64,000 nt of DNA from positions 186,001-250,000 of the forward strand of contig NZ_AJHJ01000005.1 of the NCBI RefSeq assembly GCF_000257645.1. The letters are read 5' to 3'. The notes below the pieces were generated by a model, which was not told the DNA's origin, did no database searches, and saw only the letters and a list, made by a program, of their open reading frames with translations. Below are positions 55,285 to 64,000 of the stretch, piece after piece; the first letter of the stretch is position 1; each line of letters opens with the position of its first letter. The position numbers and the translations under genes are program-made. This DNA is from Serratia sp. M24T3. GTDB lineage: Bacteria; Pseudomonadota; Gammaproteobacteria; Enterobacterales; Enterobacteriaceae.

Positions 55285-57882
55285 ATGGGCAAAGCTCTCG
55301 TAATAGTTGAGTCCCCGGCAAAAGCCAAAACGATTAATAAATATTTAGGAAATGACTACGTGGTTAAGTCCAGCGTCGGTCATATCCGCGATTTGCCTAC
55401 CAGCGGATCCGCGAGTAAAAAAAGCGCTAGCTCAGCCGAAGATAAAACAAAGAAAAAAGTTAAAAAGGATGAGAAAACCGCGCTGGTAAATCGCATGGGC
55501 GTTGACCCATTCCATGGTTGGGAAGCGCAATACGAAATATTGCCAGGTAAAGAAAAGGTTGTAGCCGAGTTAAAATCTCTCGCAGAAAAAGCTGACCATA
55601 TCTATCTCGCAACCGACCTTGACCGCGAAGGAGAGGCGATTGCCTGGCATTTGCGGGAAGTGATTGGTGGTGATGATAAACGCTTCAGCCGTGTTGTTTT
55701 TAACGAAATTACCAAGAATGCCATTCAACAGGCATTTGAGCAGCCGGGCGAGCTAAATATTGATCGTGTGAATGCCCAGCAGGCGCGCCGTTTTATGGAC
55801 CGCGTTGTGGGTTACATGGTTTCTCCGTTGCTGTGGAAGAAAATTGCTCGTGGGCTTTCAGCGGGGCGCGTTCAATCCGTCGCGGTGCGCCTTGTCGTTG
55901 AGCGAGAAAAAGAGATTAAGGCCTTCGTTCCCGAAGAATATTGGGAACTGCACGCCGATTTGCAGTCCAAAGAGAAAATTGACCTGCAAATGGAGGTGAC
56001 TCATCACCTCGAAAAACCTTTCAAACCGGTTAACCGCGAGCAGACTCACGCCGCCGTTGCGCTGCTTGAAAAAGCCCGTTACGACGTGGTGGATCGTGAA
56101 GACAAACCGACCAGCAGCAAGCCAGGAGCTCCTTTTATTACCTCCACCTTGCAGCAGGCGGCAAGCACGCGTCTGAGCTTCGGCGTCAAGAAAACCATGA
56201 TGATGGCCCAGCGGCTGTATGAAGCTGGTCACATTACTTACATGCGTACCGACTCAACCAATCTGAGCAAAGACGCGGTAGAAATGGTGCGTGGCTATAT
56301 TGGTGACAATTTTGGCGAGAAGTACTTGCCAAAGGCGCCTAATCAATACAGCAACAAAGAAAATTCACAGGAAGCGCACGAAGCGATTCGTCCATCCGAC
56401 GTGAGTGTGGTGTCTGAGCAGTTGAAAGACATGGAAGCCGATGCGCAAAGATTGTATCAGCTGATCTGGCGTCAGTTTGTCGCCTGTCAGATGGTGCCAG
56501 CGCAGTACGATTCCACGACGCTGACTGTCAAGGCCGGTGATTACTCGCTGCGTGCCAAGGGCCGCACATTGCGTTTCGATGGTTGGACTCACGTCATGCC
56601 AGCGCTGCGCAAGGGTGATGAAGACCGCACGCTGCCACCGATTGAAGTCGGCAGTACATTGAATTTGCAACAGCTGCTGCCTACTCAGCACTTTACCAAG
56701 CCGCCTGCACGATTTAGCGAAGCGTCTCTGGTGAAAGAGCTTGAAAAACGCGGTATTGGCCGTCCGTCTACCTATGCATCGATCATTTCGACCATTCAGG
56801 ATCGCGGGTACGTTCACGTTGAAAATCGCCGCTTCTATGCCGAGAAAATGGGCGAGATCGTTACCGATCGTCTGGAAGATAACTTCCGCGAGTTGATGAA
56901 CTACGATTTCACCGCCCGAATGGAAGACGGCCTCGACCAGGTTGCGAATAATAAAGCCGAGTGGAAAGGCGTGCTGGACGATTTCTTTGCCCAGTTCAGC
57001 CAACAGCTTGAAACCGCCGAGAAAGATCCGGAAGAGGGCGGTATGCGCCCGAACCAGATGGTGATGACCAGCATTGAATGCCCAACCTGTGGGCGTCCAA
57101 TGGGGATCCGTACCGCAACTACCGGCGTGTTCCTGGGCTGTTCTGGCTACGCGTTGCCGCCGAAAGAGCGCTGCAAAACCACTATTAATCTGGTGCCGGA
57201 ATCAGAAGTCCTGAACATTCTCGAAGGGGATGATGCCGAAACCAATGCCCTGCGTGCTCGTCGTCGCTGTACCAAGTGCGGCACAGCGATGGACAGTTAC
57301 CTGATCGATACCGGCCGCAAACTGCATGTCTGTGGTAATAACCCGGCCTGCGACGGTTATGAAATCGAAGAGGGTGAGTTCCGCATCAAGGGTTACGATG
57401 GTCCAGTGGTTGAGTGCGATAAGTGTGGTTCCGAGATGCACCTGAAAATGGGGCGTTTTGGTAAATACATGGGCTGCACCAACGAGACCTGTAAAAATAC
57501 CCGCAAGATTTTGCGTAACGGCGACGTGGCTCCACCGAAGGAAGATCCGGTTCCATTACCTGAACTGCCGTGTGAAAAATCGGATGCTTACTTCGTGCTG
57601 CGTGATGGTGCGGCGGGCGTGTTCCTGGCGGCCAATACTTTCCCTAAATCGCGCGAAACCCGCGCACCGTTAGTGGAAGAGCTGTTGCGATTCAAAGATC
57701 GCCTGCCGGAAAAATTGAGCTATTTGGCCGATGCGCCAGTGGCCGATCCAGAAGGGAACAAGTCGATGGTGCGTTTCAGCCGTAAGACTAAACAGCAGTA
57801 TGTTTCTTCTGAGAAAGACGGCAAGGCGACAGGCTGGACGGCATTTTATGTCGACGGCAAATGGGAAGAAGGCAAAAAATAA
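55285..57882 (+). CDS. topA: DNA topoisomerase I
   Basis: TopA relaxes negative supercoils. The 865-residue enzyme (the E. coli length) has the Toprim domain ([15 protein letters not shown]; metal site [12 protein letters not shown]), the catalytic Tyr319 in the YMRTDSTN motif, and three cysteine-rich zinc ribbons beginning near residue 598 ([33 protein letters not shown]). The C-terminal zinc-less ribbons include [19 protein letters not shown]. An acidic/basic insert [15 protein letters not shown] lies near residue 40, as in enterics. Confidence 0.98.
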   Translation: MGKALVIVESPAKAKTINKYLGNDYVVKSSVGHIRDLPTSGSASKKSASSAEDKTKKKVKKDEKTALVNRMGVDPFHGWEAQYEILPGKEKVVAELKSLAEKADHIYLATDLDREGEAIAWHLREVIGGDDKRFSRVVFNEITKNAIQQAFEQPGELNIDRVNAQQARRFMDRVVGYMVSPLLWKKIARGLSAGRVQSVAVRLVVEREKEIKAFVPEEYWELHADLQSKEKIDLQMEVTHHLEKPFKPVNREQTHAAVALLEKARYDVVDREDKPTSSKPGAPFITSTLQQAASTRLSFGVKKTMMMAQRLYEAGHITYMRTDSTNLSKDAVEMVRGYIGDNFGEKYLPKAPNQYSNKENSQEAHEAIRPSDVSVVSEQLKDMEADAQRLYQLIWRQFVACQMVPAQYDSTTLTVKAGDYSLRAKGRTLRFDGWTHVMPALRKGDEDRTLPPIEVGSTLNLQQLLPTQHFTKPPARFSEASLVKELEKRGIGRPSTYASIISTIQDRGYVHVENRRFYAEKMGEIVTDRLEDNFRELMNYDFTARMEDGLDQVANNKAEWKGVLDDFFAQFSQQLETAEKDPEEGGMRPNQMVMTSIECPTCGRPMGIRTATTGVFLGCSGYALPPKERCKTTINLVPESEVLNILEGDDAETNALRARRRCTKCGTAMDSYLIDTGRKLHVCGNNPACDGYEIEEGEFRIKGYDGPVVECDKCGSEMHLKMGRFGKYMGCTNETCKNTRKILRNGDVAPPKEDPVPLPELPCEKSDAYFVLRDGAAGVFLAANTFPKSRETRAPLVEELLRFKDRLPEKLSYLADAPVADPEGNKSMVRFSRKTKQQYVSSEKDGKATGWTAFYVDGKWEEGKK

Positions 57883-57913
57883 CTTTCTGCCTCGCGCCTG
57901 TGAAGTTAATCTT

Positions 57914-57942
57914 AAAAACCAGCCTTGATGGCTGGTTTTTTT
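57914..57942 (+). terminator. Terminator of topA
   Basis: AAAAACCAGCC, loop TTGAT, GGCTGGTTTTTTT. A textbook intrinsic terminator 32 bases past the stop. Confidence 0.92.
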
Positions 57943-59173
<1,231 letters not shown>

Positions 59174-59179
59174 TGCGAT

Positions 59180-59206
59180 ATCAGGCCGCGCCTCAGGCGG
59201 CCTGAT
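59180..59206 (+). terminator. Hairpin after cysB, probable terminator
   Basis: ATCAGGCCGC and GCGGCCTGAT form a perfect 10-bp stem with a 7-nt loop, seven bases after the cysB stop. The T tract is weak (GCCTTTCTC). Confidence 0.7.
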
Positions 59207-59507
59207 GCCTTTCTCAAAGCCAGCACCTGCGTTTAACCTACTCCCAATCATCTGCAAATCTGCTCAGAATTCTGTCTTATCCAATTTCACCAAGCCAATT
59301 TCCAGCCTCAATCCTGCATGATCTTATCTGCGCCTTTGCTGGAAGCTTAGGTTGCCAATATGTAATTAGCACTTCGTGTTGTTATTAAAATGTTAATTAT
59401 ATTTTGTGTTATCTTTATAAGAACACGCACCGTCTGGCGGGTCTTTCCTGTCATTTGGTCTAAAATGTTAAGCCACACACAAAAAAAGAGCGTCAAAAGG
59501 AGAAGCT
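59207..59507 (+). promoter_or_regulatory. acnA upstream region
   Basis: No gene supported; E. coli has the small genes ymiA and yciX in this gap, and I looked for them without finding them. The last 150 bases are AT-rich and should hold the acnA promoter. AAAGGAGAAGCT precedes the acnA ATG. Confidence 0.45.
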
Positions 59508-62180
59508 ATGTCGTCCGATCTTCGCAAGAATAGTCAGGATAAGCTGGCAGATCTTGATAAGGAATATCACTTTTACAGCTTACCCAAAGCTGCCGCCACC
59601 CTCGGTAATATCGATAAACTCCCGAAATCCATGAAGGTGCTGCTGGAAAACCTGTTGCGTAACATTGACGGAGATACCGTCACGGAACAAGACTTGCAGG
59701 CCATTGTTGACTGGCAAAAAACCGGGCACGCAGATAGAGAAATTGCCTACCGTCCAGCGCGCGTGCTGATGCAGGATTTTACCGGTGTTCCTGCCGTGGT
59801 GGACCTTGCTGCCATGCGACAGGCGGTCGAACGCCTCGGCGGTAACGTCAATCAGGTCAATCCTTTATCTCCCGTTGATCTAGTGATTGACCATTCGGTG
59901 ACTGTCGATGAGTTCGGCGATCGCGCCGCTTTTGGTGAAAACGTCAAGCTCGAGATGGAGCGTAACCACGAGCGTTATATTTTCCTGCGCTGGGGCCAGA
60001 AAGCCTTTAACCGTTTCCGCGTCGTGCCGCCGGGCACGGGGATTTGTCACCAGGTAAACCTTGAATATCTCGGCCAAACCGTGTGGCACGAGCAGCAAAA
60101 CGGCGTTGAAGTTGCTTACCCTGACACGCTGGTCGGCACCGACTCACATACCACGATGATTAACGGCCTGGGCGTACTGGGCTGGGGCTGTGGTGGTATC
60201 GAAGCCGAAGCGGCAATGCTGGGTCAGCCAGTCTCGATGCTGATCCCTGACGTTGTAGGCTTTAAGCTTTCGGGCAAGCTTGGTGAAGGTATTACCGCAA
60301 CTGACCTGGTGTTAACCGTTACCCAAATGCTGCGTAAGCACGGAGTCGTGGGTAAATTTGTAGAGTTTTACGGTGATGGTCTGGCTGATTTGCCACTGGC
60401 CGACCGTGCGACCATTGCCAATATGTCCCCTGAATTTGGCGCTACCTGCGGCTTTTTCCCGGTCGACGAAGTAACCTTGAGCTATATGAAACTCAGCGGC
60501 CGCAGCGACGAGCAGATTGCGCTGGTTCAGGCCTATAGCAAAGAGCAGGGACTGTGGCGCAATGAAGGTGACGAGCCTATTTTCACCAGTACTCTTGCGC
60601 TGGACATGGGAACCGTTGAGTCGAGTCTGGCGGGCCCTAAACGTCCACAGGATCGTGTGGCATTGCCCAACGTGCCGCAGGCATTTAAGTTGGCTACCGA
60701 GCTTGAACTGAGTAACTCAACCTCACACAGCGACAGTGTCGATTTTAATTATAAAGATCAGGCGCTGCAGCTCACTACCGGCGCAGTGGTTATCGCCGCA
60801 ATTACTTCCTGCACCAATACCTCCAACCCCAGCGTTTTGATGGCCGCCGGTCTGCTGGCTAAAAACGCCGCTGCGCGCGGGCTGAAAAGCAAGCCATGGG
60901 TCAAGACCTCGTTGGCACCTGGCTCAAAAGTGGTGACCGAATATCTTAATGCCGCTGGCCTGATGCCAGAGTTGGAAAAACTCGGCTTTAACCTGGTGGG
61001 TTACGGCTGTACCACTTGTATTGGTAACTCAGGCCCGCTGCCGGAACCGATAGAAACCGCTATCAAGCAGGGCGATTTGACCGTCGGTGCCGTCCTTTCC
61101 GGTAACCGTAACTTTGAAGGTCGTATTCACCCGTTGATCAAAACCAACTGGCTGGCCTCGCCGCCGCTGGTGGTTGCTTACGCTCTGGCAGGGAATATGT
61201 CGGTCAATTTGACTCACGATCCGCTCGGCATCGGCAGTGACGGCAAACCAGTCTATTTGCGTGATATCTGGCCTTCGGCCAATGAGATCGCCAAAGCGGT
61301 CGAGCAGGTGAAAACTGAGATGTTCCACAAAGAGTACGCCGAAGTGTTTAACGGTGATGAAAACTGGCAGAGTATCAAGGTTGAAGGCACGCCTACTTAC
61401 GCCTGGCAGGAGGATTCGACGTATATTCGCCACCCGCCATTCTTTAGCGACATGAAAGTTAAACCGGATCCCGTGCAGGACATCAAAGATGCACGCATTC
61501 TGGCTATTTTGGCCGATTCGGTAACCACTGACCATATTTCCCCGGCGGGTAATATCAAAGCCGAGAGTCCGGCAGGGCGTTATCTCAGCGAGCACGGTGT
61601 AAAAACCGGTGATTTCAATTCCTATGGTTCACGACGTGGTAATCATGAGGTGATGATGCGCGGGACCTTTGCCAACATCCGTATTCGTAACGAAATGGTT
61701 CCCGGTGTAGAAGGTGGGGTAACCCGGCATATTCCTTCCGGCGATCGCCTGGCTATTTATGATGCGGCAATGCGCTATCAGGCAGAGGGCGTGCCGACCG
61801 CGGTGATTGCCGGTAAAGAGTATGGTTCCGGCTCCAGCCGTGACTGGGCAGCCAAAGGTCCTAGACTACTCGGGGTTCGCGTAGTCATCGCCGAATCTTT
61901 TGAGCGTATCCACCGTTCAAACCTGATTGGCATGGGGATCTTGCCTCTGGAGTTTCCACAGGGAGTCAGCCGTAAGACACTGAATCTCAAAGGGGACGAG
62001 ACCATTAGCGTCAGTGGAATGCAGTCGTTGAAACCGGGGCAGGACGTGCCGGTGCACATTACTTACGCCGACGGCAGGAAAGAGGTCATTAATGCGCGCA
62101 GTCGTATCGATACCGGCAATGAACTGACCTATTTTGAAAACGGCGGGATCCTGCACTACGTGATCCGAAAAATGCTGTAG
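59508..62180 (+). CDS. acnA: Aconitate hydratase A
   Basis: AcnA isomerises citrate and isocitrate; in enterics it is the stress- and stationary-phase enzyme and, as apo-protein, binds mRNAs. The 890-residue protein has the three [4Fe-4S] cysteines at 435 ([10 protein letters not shown]), 501 and 504 ([11 protein letters not shown]), and the swivelling C-terminal domain with [16 protein letters not shown]. Length is close to E. coli AcnA (891). Confidence 0.98.
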   Translation: MSSDLRKNSQDKLADLDKEYHFYSLPKAAATLGNIDKLPKSMKVLLENLLRNIDGDTVTEQDLQAIVDWQKTGHADREIAYRPARVLMQDFTGVPAVVDLAAMRQAVERLGGNVNQVNPLSPVDLVIDHSVTVDEFGDRAAFGENVKLEMERNHERYIFLRWGQKAFNRFRVVPPGTGICHQVNLEYLGQTVWHEQQNGVEVAYPDTLVGTDSHTTMINGLGVLGWGCGGIEAEAAMLGQPVSMLIPDVVGFKLSGKLGEGITATDLVLTVTQMLRKHGVVGKFVEFYGDGLADLPLADRATIANMSPEFGATCGFFPVDEVTLSYMKLSGRSDEQIALVQAYSKEQGLWRNEGDEPIFTSTLALDMGTVESSLAGPKRPQDRVALPNVPQAFKLATELELSNSTSHSDSVDFNYKDQALQLTTGAVVIAAITSCTNTSNPSVLMAAGLLAKNAAARGLKSKPWVKTSLAPGSKVVTEYLNAAGLMPELEKLGFNLVGYGCTTCIGNSGPLPEPIETAIKQGDLTVGAVLSGNRNFEGRIHPLIKTNWLASPPLVVAYALAGNMSVNLTHDPLGIGSDGKPVYLRDIWPSANEIAKAVEQVKTEMFHKEYAEVFNGDENWQSIKVEGTPTYAWQEDSTYIRHPPFFSDMKVKPDPVQDIKDARILAILADSVTTDHISPAGNIKAESPAGRYLSEHGVKTGDFNSYGSRRGNHEVMMRGTFANIRIRNEMVPGVEGGVTRHIPSGDRLAIYDAAMRYQAEGVPTAVIAGKEYGSGSSRDWAAKGPRLLGVRVVIAESFERIHRSNLIGMGILPLEFPQGVSRKTLNLKGDETISVSGMQSLKPGQDVPVHITYADGRKEVINARSRIDTGNELTYFENGGILHYVIRKML

Positions 62181-62200
62181 CCTGTTGAAATGTTAGAAAT

Positions 62201-62229
62201 AAAAAAGCACCGATTATCGGTGCTTTTTT
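62201..62229. terminator. Bidirectional terminator between acnA and ribA
   Basis: AAAAAAGCACCGA pairs with TCGGTGCTTTTTT around a 3-nt loop, with T runs on both strands. It serves both convergent genes. Confidence 0.92.
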
Positions 62230-62249
62230 GTGTTCATTGGCTGAAACGA

Positions 62250-62840
62250 TTATTTATCCAGCAAATGACCCATTTTAGCGGCCTTGGTCGCCAGATAGTT
62301 TTCATTTTTTGGGTTACGACCGACAATCAGCGGTACGCGTTCGATAATGTTAATCCCGGCTTCTGAAAGAATTTCGACCTTTTTCGGATTATTAGTCAGC
62401 AGTCGAACGGCATCAACGCCTAGCAGCTTGAACATATCGGCGCACAGGGTGAAGTCACGCTCATCGGCGGCAAAACCTAACTGATGGTTGGCTTCAACAG
62501 TATCGTAGCCCTTGTCCTGCAACGCGTAGGCACGAATTTTGTTCAGCAGGCCGATGTTACGTCCTTCCTGGCGGTGATACATCAGGATCCCGCGTCCCTC
62601 TTCGGCGATGTGATTCAGCGCCGCTTCGAGTTGAAAACCGCAATCACAGCGCAGGCTGAAAAGCGCATCGCCGGTCAGACATTCTGAATGCACACGTGCG
62701 AGCACCGGCGTTTCGCCGCTGATATCGCCGAATACTAGTGCCAGGTGATCGTGTCCGGTTGCCAATTCTTCAAAACCCACCATCAGGAAATCGCCCCATG
62801 GTGTTGGCAGTTTGGCTTCTGCCACCCGTTTCAGCTGCAT
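62250..62840 (-). CDS. ribA: GTP cyclohydrolase II
   Basis: RibA opens GTP to 2,5-diamino-6-ribosylamino-pyrimidinone phosphate, the first step of riboflavin synthesis. The 196-residue protein is the same length as E. coli RibA. The zinc cysteines lie in [20 protein letters not shown] (Cys54, 65, 67) and the catalytic stretch is [18 protein letters not shown]. The ATG at 62840 follows TTGGAGAGTAAC. Confidence 0.97.
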   Translation of the reverse strand: MQLKRVAEAKLPTPWGDFLMVGFEELATGHDHLALVFGDISGETPVLARVHSECLTGDALFSLRCDCGFQLEAALNHIAEEGRGILMYHRQEGRNIGLLNKIRAYALQDKGYDTVEANHQLGFAADERDFTLCADMFKLLGVDAVRLLTNNPKKVEILSEAGINIIERVPLIVGRNPKNENYLATKAAKMGHLLDK

Positions 62841-63049
62841 GTTACTCTCCAAAACCTACAATATATTGGTCAATTCTTGTGGCGCATCCTACGTAGAGAT
62901 GCACGGCTTGACCAGAAAAAACAGTGTGACTCGGCGCAAAGTATGAGTCACAAGTATAACATTCACGGCTGGACTGCGTTGCAGGCCGCTGCGTAGAATG
63001 CGCATTATACATTTCATTTTTATGAATCTTTAGATATTAAGGCCATACA

Positions 63050-63820
63050 ATGCTTCAAATCGCTATAAGGACGTCGTGTGCAGCTTTACTCCTCCTCATT
63101 ATGCCTGCCTTGGTCTGGGCAAGCGGCTGGCTATGGTCGCCGGGGATGAGTGGCCTTATCTTACGCCCATTCTACTGGATGACCGAGACGGTTAGTGCTC
63201 CGTGGGGCACATTGACGAATATCGTACTATGCGCCTGGTTTCTCTGGTGCCTGCGTTATCGAATCAAACCGGCGATCGTGCTGATTGTGTTGCTTAGCGC
63301 GGCGGTACTGATTGGCCAGGGGGTGAAAAGTTACGTCAAGAAAGAGGTGCAAGAGCCGAGGCCTTATGTGCAATGGCTGGGTAAGTCTCAGGAAATGGAC
63401 GTTACGGCTTTCTATCTGCAAAAAAGCAAGGCGCGCAGTGCTCAAGTTAAAGAAGAGTTGGGCAATGTAAAAGACAATGCGCTTATCCCACAATGGCTGG
63501 GCAAAAGCTGGCAAGCCGATACGGGTTTTGCGTTCCCTTCCGGCCATACAATGTTTGCCGCCAGTTGGGCGCTGTTGGCCGTGGGATTACTGTGGCCGCG
63601 TCGCCATTACAAGACAATCGCGATTTTGCTGGTTTGGGCGAGCCTGGTCATGGGCAGTCGTCTGTTGCTGGGCATGCACTGGCCTAGAGATTTGATGGCA
63701 TCAGTGGGGATCAGTTGGGTATTGATCACCTTCGCCAGCTGGCTTGCACAAAAACTCTGCGGGCCCTTCACTCCGCCAGTTCAGGAGCAGCAAGAGATTG
63801 AGCAGAGAGAGCCTGAATGA
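63050..63820 (+). CDS. pgpB: PgpB, phosphatidylglycerophosphatase B / undecaprenyl pyrophosphate phosphatase
   Basis: PgpB dephosphorylates PGP, undecaprenyl-PP and related lipids in the inner membrane. The 256-residue PAP2 protein has about six transmembrane helices and the three phosphatase motifs: KKEVQEPRPYV, FPSGHTMFAAS and SRLLLGMHWPRDLM. E. coli PgpB has 254 residues. Divergent from ribA. Confidence 0.95.
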   Translation: MLQIAIRTSCAALLLLIMPALVWASGWLWSPGMSGLILRPFYWMTETVSAPWGTLTNIVLCAWFLWCLRYRIKPAIVLIVLLSAAVLIGQGVKSYVKKEVQEPRPYVQWLGKSQEMDVTAFYLQKSKARSAQVKEELGNVKDNALIPQWLGKSWQADTGFAFPSGHTMFAASWALLAVGLLWPRRHYKTIAILLVWASLVMGSRLLLGMHWPRDLMASVGISWVLITFASWLAQKLCGPFTPPVQEQQEIEQREPE

Positions 63821-63830
63821 CCTCTTATGC

Positions 63831-63858
63831 CTTTAAATATGAACAATTGACCCCATAT
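63831..63858 (+). promoter_or_regulatory. Sigma-32 (heat shock) promoter-like sequence
   Basis: CTTTAAA, 13 bases, CCCCATAT. Against the consensus CTTGAAA-N13-CCCCATnT this differs at one base. E. coli lapAB, which follows pgpB, is a heat-shock operon, so a sigma-32 promoter here fits the expected context. Confidence 0.65.
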
Positions 63859-63923
63859 AATCACAGAGCTATTGCTTAGTACGTCTGATAAACGCAATGC
63901 TAAGATTCCGTAAAGGAGTATTT

Positions 63924-64000
63924 ATGGAACGAGTCTTTAGAGGTTGTATGAACTTTCCGCAATCTCGGGATATTCAGGCCTCAATATTTCCCTGCGGCGG
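63924..64000 (+). CDS. Unidentified ORF start, cut by window edge
   Basis: An ATG at 63924 with a strong ribosome-binding site (AAAGGAGTATTT) opens 25 codons (MERVFRGCMNFPQS...) that run off the window. In E. coli lapA follows pgpB, but this N-terminus is not LapA, which starts with a membrane helix. It could be a small leader ORF ahead of lapA, or an inserted gene. Confidence 0.35.
   Translation, partial: MERVFRGCMNFPQSRDIQASIFPCG

Noticed and set aside
59207-59507. ymiA/yciX small genes
   Set aside because: They occur in this gap in E. coli, but no frame here resembles them.

Overview
The window is chromosomal DNA from an enterobacterium. Gene content and order (psp, purU-ychJ-rssAB, hns-tdk-adhE, oppABCDF, yciU-clsA, tonB-yciABC-ompW, trp, rluB-btuR-yciK-sohB-yciN-topA-cysB-acnA-ribA-pgpB) follow the Escherichia coli trp/opp region, with proteins that look very like the E. 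coli ones. Differences from E. coli (ycjXF joined to pspABCD, separate trpG and trpD, ugd plus an epimerase where galU would be, no tyrR after ycjF) suggest a member of the Yersiniaceae or a nearby family such as the Rahnella/Rouxiella/Ewingella/Serratia group. That placement is inference; no rRNA is present to confirm it.

Layout. 1-5.6 kb: pspF diverges from pspABCD-ycjX-ycjF, with a sigma-54 promoter between them. 5.7-14.1 kb: a tRNA-Tyr gene with a stringent-type promoter, purU, ychJ, rssA, rssB, a UDP-glucose dehydrogenase/epimerase pair, hns and tdk. 14.2-18.6 kb: a decayed small gene, adhE and the MarC-family ychE. 18.6-25.4 kb: a 1.1 kb leader region and the complete oligopeptide permease oppABCDF. 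25.5-31.4 kb: yciU, clsA, small genes (yciY and a 54-aa zinc ribbon), yciI, tonB with a Fur-type site, an unassigned membrane protein, and yciA. 31.4-36.2 kb: a frameshifted yciB, yciC, an orphan family-9 glycosyltransferase, a YkgJ-type cysteine-cluster protein, ompW with a perfect FNR box, and a BON lipoprotein. 36.4-43.2 kb: the whole trp operon trpLE-G-D-CF-B-A, with operator, leader peptide and attenuator. 43.4-45.0 kb: rnm and yciO. 44.9-50.0 kb: a 1689-codon orphan gene, AT-rich in its middle, on the minus strand. 50.4-64 kb: rluB, btuR, yciK, sohB, yciN, topA, cysB, acnA, ribA, pgpB, and a heat-shock-type promoter ahead of an unidentified ORF cut by the window edge.

Most of the window is core-genome housekeeping: envelope stress (Psp, YciBC, ClsA, TonB, OmpW, PgpB), RpoS turnover (RssAB), nucleoid structure and supercoiling (H-NS, TopA), peptide uptake (Opp), tryptophan, purine, riboflavin and sulfur metabolism, and the TCA cycle. 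The part least explained by known biology is the 190-kDa-class orphan protein between yciO and rluB, where E. coli carries yciQ. It has hydrophobic N-terminal segments, a hydrophobic mid-protein patch, no motif I can assign with certainty, and base composition unlike its neighbours. Secondary points are the yciB homopolymer frameshift at a possible slippery site, a decayed gene beside adhE, a DKPR-repeat extension on RluB and the missing galU.
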